Origin: SKVR01 sp046291875
GTDB lineage: Bacteria; Bacteroidota; Bacteroidia; Bacteroidales; UBA7960
DNA length: 64,000 nucleotides
Assembly (NCBI GenBank): GCA_046291875.1
Contig: JBKBSF010000004.1
Location: 1-64,000, forward strand
Reading direction: 5' to 3'
Each line of letters opens with the position of its first letter. Position 1 is the first letter of the stretch. Shown here one piece after another: positions 61,354 through 64,000 of this stretch. The position numbers and the translations under genes were made by a program. Below the pieces are notes generated by a model. That model was not told the origin of the DNA. It saw nothing but the letters and a program-made list of their open reading frames with translations, and did no database searches.

Positions 61354-62247
61354 ATGAAAAAGATAAAGTATTTTTCACTTCCCGTTTTAGGCATCCTGAT
61401 GCTGGCCTTTATTCTTCAGGCCTGCAAAGAGGATGATCTCGATGTGCCCCCTGCAAGTACCCAGGCAAAATTCGACTATGAGGTAAGCACCATAATAGTT
61501 GACGAGGAAGAAGGCATTGAGCACTACCAGGTGAAGCTGTTCAACAGGTCTATCCTGGCTCAATCGGTAAGTTGGGATTTTGGAAACGGGCAAACATCTA
61601 CGGAAGAAAATCCGGTTGTAACCTACACAAGTGCAGGCCGCTACACCATTACTCTTACCGTTACTCCCTTAAATGATGTATACTACAACCAATTGACAAA
61701 GAGTACCAGTTTCACTTTCGGAAAACAACAGATCCTATTCGAAGATTTCAATGAAGGAATTGATTTTATTGACGAAGACACATGGGTGCCTGAGGGTTGG
61801 AAAGCCATCGATAATGATGGAGATGGATTTAACTGGTATGTGGCTGAAAGGCAAGGTGTTCTTACCATGAGGAGTCAATCCTGGGCTAATAACGTGGCCC
61901 TTACACCCGACAACTGGCTCATAACACCAGAGCTCAACCTTACTGCATTTGATGAAAATGCAAGTGTAACTTTCAGATATACAGTAGGGATTACAGCAAG
62001 CACACCAGCCTTCAAACAAGAACACTATGGCATTTTCATCGCTGTAGATAATGATGATTTGGATAGTTTTCAATTGCTTTTCCAGGAAACTTTTTCAACG
62101 GATACACCCAACTGGGTCTCTCACGAAAGATTGATTGATCTGTCAGAATACTCCGGAAAGATCATTTATATGGCCATCCGCCATTTTAATGTTACGGATA
62201 TGGACAGGATGTTTGTTGACGAAGTAGAACTTTATGTAATTGAATAA
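61354..62247 (+). CDS. PKD and cleaved-adhesin domain lipoprotein
   Basis: 297 residues, lipobox Cys at residue 24 (FILQAC). A PKD domain follows (VSWDFGNGQTSTEENPVV, GRYTITLTV; about 45-120), then a cleaved-adhesin/choice-of-anchor J domain (FEDFNEGIDFIDEDTWVPEG, TPDNWLITPELNL, FVDEVELYVIE). It is likely an accessory surface-binding protein of the SusC/SusD system, with which it shares a strand. The repeat copy C separates it from susD by 177 bp. Confidence 0.82.
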   Translation: MKKIKYFSLPVLGILMLAFILQACKEDDLDVPPASTQAKFDYEVSTIIVDEEEGIEHYQVKLFNRSILAQSVSWDFGNGQTSTEENPVVTYTSAGRYTITLTVTPLNDVYYNQLTKSTSFTFGKQQILFEDFNEGIDFIDEDTWVPEGWKAIDNDGDGFNWYVAERQGVLTMRSQSWANNVALTPDNWLITPELNLTAFDENASVTFRYTVGITASTPAFKQEHYGIFIAVDNDDLDSFQLLFQETFSTDTPNWVSHERLIDLSEYSGKIIYMAIRHFNVTDMDRMFVDEVELYVIE

Positions 62248-62267
62248 AACATATCGGCAAAAAAAAA

Positions 62268-62290
62268 AGCCAGCCGGGCTGGCTTTTTTT
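62268..62290 (+). terminator. Rho-independent terminator
   Basis: GC-rich stem AGCCAGCC/GGCTGGCT (62268-62275, 62277-62284; in practice a shorter stem with a tight loop) with A-run before and seven T after. It ends the SusC/SusD/adhesin transcript. Confidence 0.85.
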
Positions 62291-62312
62291 ATTGCCTGTA
62301 AACTTATTAAAC

Positions 62313-63167
62313 ATGCAAAAAAACATAATTGCGTTACTATTGGTAACACTTCTGCTTTCTTGTCAGCAAAGCGGAGATGCTTTTCTGGATCCGTCTGCTC
62401 CAAAAGGAGGCTTGTTTATCATTGGAGGTGGCGAGCGCCCTGATGCATTGGTGATGCGAATGATTGAAGAAGCCGGAGTTCAAAATGAGGGTTATGTAAT
62501 CATTTTACCAATGGCTAGTGAGCTACCCGACTCTGCTATTATCTGGTCGTCAGAACAGTTTATCGCCCATGGAGTAAAAGACGTTTTCGGGTTTAATTTT
62601 CAGCCAGATGCTGATATACCACCGCAATGGATCGATTCACTGCGCAGGGCAAGTCTGATTTATATGAGTGGTGGCGATCAGAATAAATTTATGGCTATTG
62701 TAAAAGGCAACGCAATTGAAGAGGCTATCTGGGATGCCTATAAGTCAGGAGCCATTATTGCCGGCACAAGTGCCGGAGCAGCAGTAATGAGCTACAAAAT
62801 GATTACCGGGAATGAATTGCGCAACCCTGACTATCGTTCCACGTTCCGAACCATTGAAGCAGAAAATATGGAATTGGATTTCGGACTGGGCTTTTTGGAA
62901 ACAGCGGTGATCGACCAGCACTTTATCTGGAGAAGCAGACATAACAGACTTTTTACCCTGATAATGGAATACCCTCAGTTTAAAGGTATTGGGATAGATG
63001 AGTCAACAGCCATCCTTGTTAGAGGAAACCAGGCAGAGGTAGTAGGCATATCGCAGGTAATGGTTTTTTCCAACCCTGACAATTCTTACCGACAGAAAAA
63101 TCACAAGCTGGGAGCCAGCAATCTGGTTGTAGATATCTACCTCCCAGGTGAGAAGTTTACTTTTTAA
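62313..63167 (+). CDS. Cyanophycinase-like lipoprotein (peptidase S51)
   Basis: 284 residues from the ATG at 62313; an earlier ATG at 62292 overlaps the terminator. Lipobox Cys at residue 17 (LLLSC), so it is membrane-anchored outside the cytoplasm. Family features: GLFIIGGGERPDALVMRMIE, YMSGGDQNKFM, the catalytic Ser in AGTSAGAAVMS, and VIDQHFIWRSRHNRL. Cyanophycinases are serine peptidases that cut beta-Asp-Arg polymers into dipeptides. It is followed 26 bp later by a YfcC-type transporter, so released dipeptides or amino acids may be taken up by that protein. Confidence 0.87.
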   Translation: MQKNIIALLLVTLLLSCQQSGDAFLDPSAPKGGLFIIGGGERPDALVMRMIEEAGVQNEGYVIILPMASELPDSAIIWSSEQFIAHGVKDVFGFNFQPDADIPPQWIDSLRRASLIYMSGGDQNKFMAIVKGNAIEEAIWDAYKSGAIIAGTSAGAAVMSYKMITGNELRNPDYRSTFRTIEAENMELDFGLGFLETAVIDQHFIWRSRHNRLFTLIMEYPQFKGIGIDESTAILVRGNQAEVVGISQVMVFSNPDNSYRQKNHKLGASNLVVDIYLPGEKFTF

Positions 63168-63193
63168 TCCATCTAATCACATTCTCAGGCCTT

Positions 63194-64000
63194 ATGCTAA
63201 AGAAAGTTCCACACACCTACGTTATTGTTTTTGCTATCATTGCCATTGCGGCTGTTCTTACCTGGTTTATCCCTCCTGGAAAATACATTGAAGTAACCCG
63301 TGAAATAAATGGCAAACAGGTTACCGAAATGGTTTTTCACTATGAAGAAAACCTTCCGGAACCCTATCGCGAAAATTTCAATAGTCAGGTACAAACCTGG
63401 CAGGTATTTTCCGCACTTTTTAAAGGGTTTGTAAAACAAAGTGGCATCATTATTTTTATTCTGATGATCGGGGGAGCTTTCTGGATTATGAACCAGAGCA
63501 GAGCCATTGATGTGGGCATATTCGCCTTCCTGAAGTTTACCCGCAAACTGGAGCACAACAAATTGATGCGAAAATTGGGGGTAGACAATATCATCATTGT
63601 ATTGGTAATGATATTGTTTTCAGTCTTTGGAGCCATTTTTGGCATGAGTGAAGAAACCATTGCTTTTGTAATCATTCTTATTCCTTTGGCCATTTCGATG
63701 GGCTACGACTCCATCATGGGGGTTTGCATGGTATATATTGCCGCCCACCTGGGGTTTGCAGGGGCAATACTCAATCCTTTTACCATTGGTATTGCGCAGG
63801 GGCTGGCTGATTTACCTCTATTCTCTGGCATAGAATATCGTATGTTTGCCTGGCTGATTATCAACCTGGTGGGCATTGTATTTGTGCTTCGCTATGCGCG
63901 AAAAATCAAAAAAAACCCAAGAGCTTCCATAATGTTTGAAGAAGATGCCTACTGGAGAAAAAGGGAGCAGGCCGAAACTGAAGAAATAACCTATTATACC
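63194..64000 (+). CDS. YfcC-family membrane transporter (3' end outside window)
   Basis: The frame opens at the ATG at 63194 (MLKKVPHTYVIVFAIIAI) and runs open to the right edge, 269 codons so far, with at least five membrane segments. It resembles the YfcC/C4-dicarboxylate-carrier-like family, putative amino acid transporters: ILTWFIPPGKY-like start (AVLTWFIPPGKYIEV), FGMSEETIAFVIILIPLAIS, AAHLGFAGAILNPFTIGIAQ. It is coupled to the cyanophycinase-like gene (26 bp gap). Basic amino acids or dipeptides are the likely cargo by context. Confidence 0.82.
   Translation, partial: MLKKVPHTYVIVFAIIAIAAVLTWFIPPGKYIEVTREINGKQVTEMVFHYEENLPEPYRENFNSQVQTWQVFSALFKGFVKQSGIIIFILMIGGAFWIMNQSRAIDVGIFAFLKFTRKLEHNKLMRKLGVDNIIIVLVMILFSVFGAIFGMSEETIAFVIILIPLAISMGYDSIMGVCMVYIAAHLGFAGAILNPFTIGIAQGLADLPLFSGIEYRMFAWLIINLVGIVFVLRYARKIKKNPRASIMFEEDAYWRKREQAETEEITYYT

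Overview
The window comes from a chromosome of the phylum Bacteroidota, most likely order Bacteroidales or a close relative. Evidence: a SusC/SusD pair, type IX secretion (T9SS) C-terminal sorting domains, many lipoproteins with short Cys lipoboxes, Bacteroidota promoters (-33 TTG, about 19 bp, -7 TAnnTTTG) and almost no Shine-Dalgarno signals. I saw no phage, integrase, transposase, CRISPR array or tRNA. TAG, TAA and TGA all serve as ordinary stops.

Layout. 1-500: tandem promoters and the leader of an rRNA operon that runs leftward out of the window. 0.5-4.8 kb: housekeeping genes (folK with a deoxynucleoside kinase, sppA, a dihydroorotate-dehydrogenase-like protein). 4.8-5.8 kb: two copies of an intergenic palindromic repeat, then an acetyl-CoA synthetase relic that kept both ends but lost its middle. 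6-22.5 kb: a phosphate-themed region on the plus strand. It holds DUF47, a PiT phosphate transporter whose frame continues past an amber codon into a LuxR-type DNA-binding domain, an OprP-like porin, a repeat-bearing lipoprotein, a tandem repeat array, two triphosphate-tunnel (CYTH-like) proteins, an SLC13-like anion transporter, a large T9SS exoprotein and a T9SS-exported CotH kinase. The lipoprotein and the two T9SS proteins share a related extracellular module.

22.6-29.5 kb: envelope proteins, a Tat-signal radical SAM protein, a GT-C glycosyltransferase, an alpha/beta hydrolase lipoprotein. 29.8-37.1 kb: a minus-strand operon for short-chain (hydroxy)acyl-CoA metabolism (thiolase, 3-ketoacyl reductase, Na+ symporter, CoA-transferase) ending in two KASIII-like proteins with altered active sites. 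37-56 kb: mixed core genes (TPR-like protein, YitT, DUF3137/LemA, NdpA/TolC, GT2, DEAD helicase, PnuC, YebC, DsbA-like, MDR oxidoreductase, PAP2-like protein, sigma-54, AsnS). 56.9-64 kb: SusC/SusD with a PKD/adhesin lipoprotein, then a lipoprotein cyanophycinase and a YfcC-type transporter cut by the right edge.

The most notable items are the PiT-HTH fusion split by a single in-frame TAG, the phosphate/TTM/CotH neighbourhood, the intergenic palindromic repeat family in tandem arrays, and the internally deleted acs relic. All calls rest on reading the sequence; no database search was possible.
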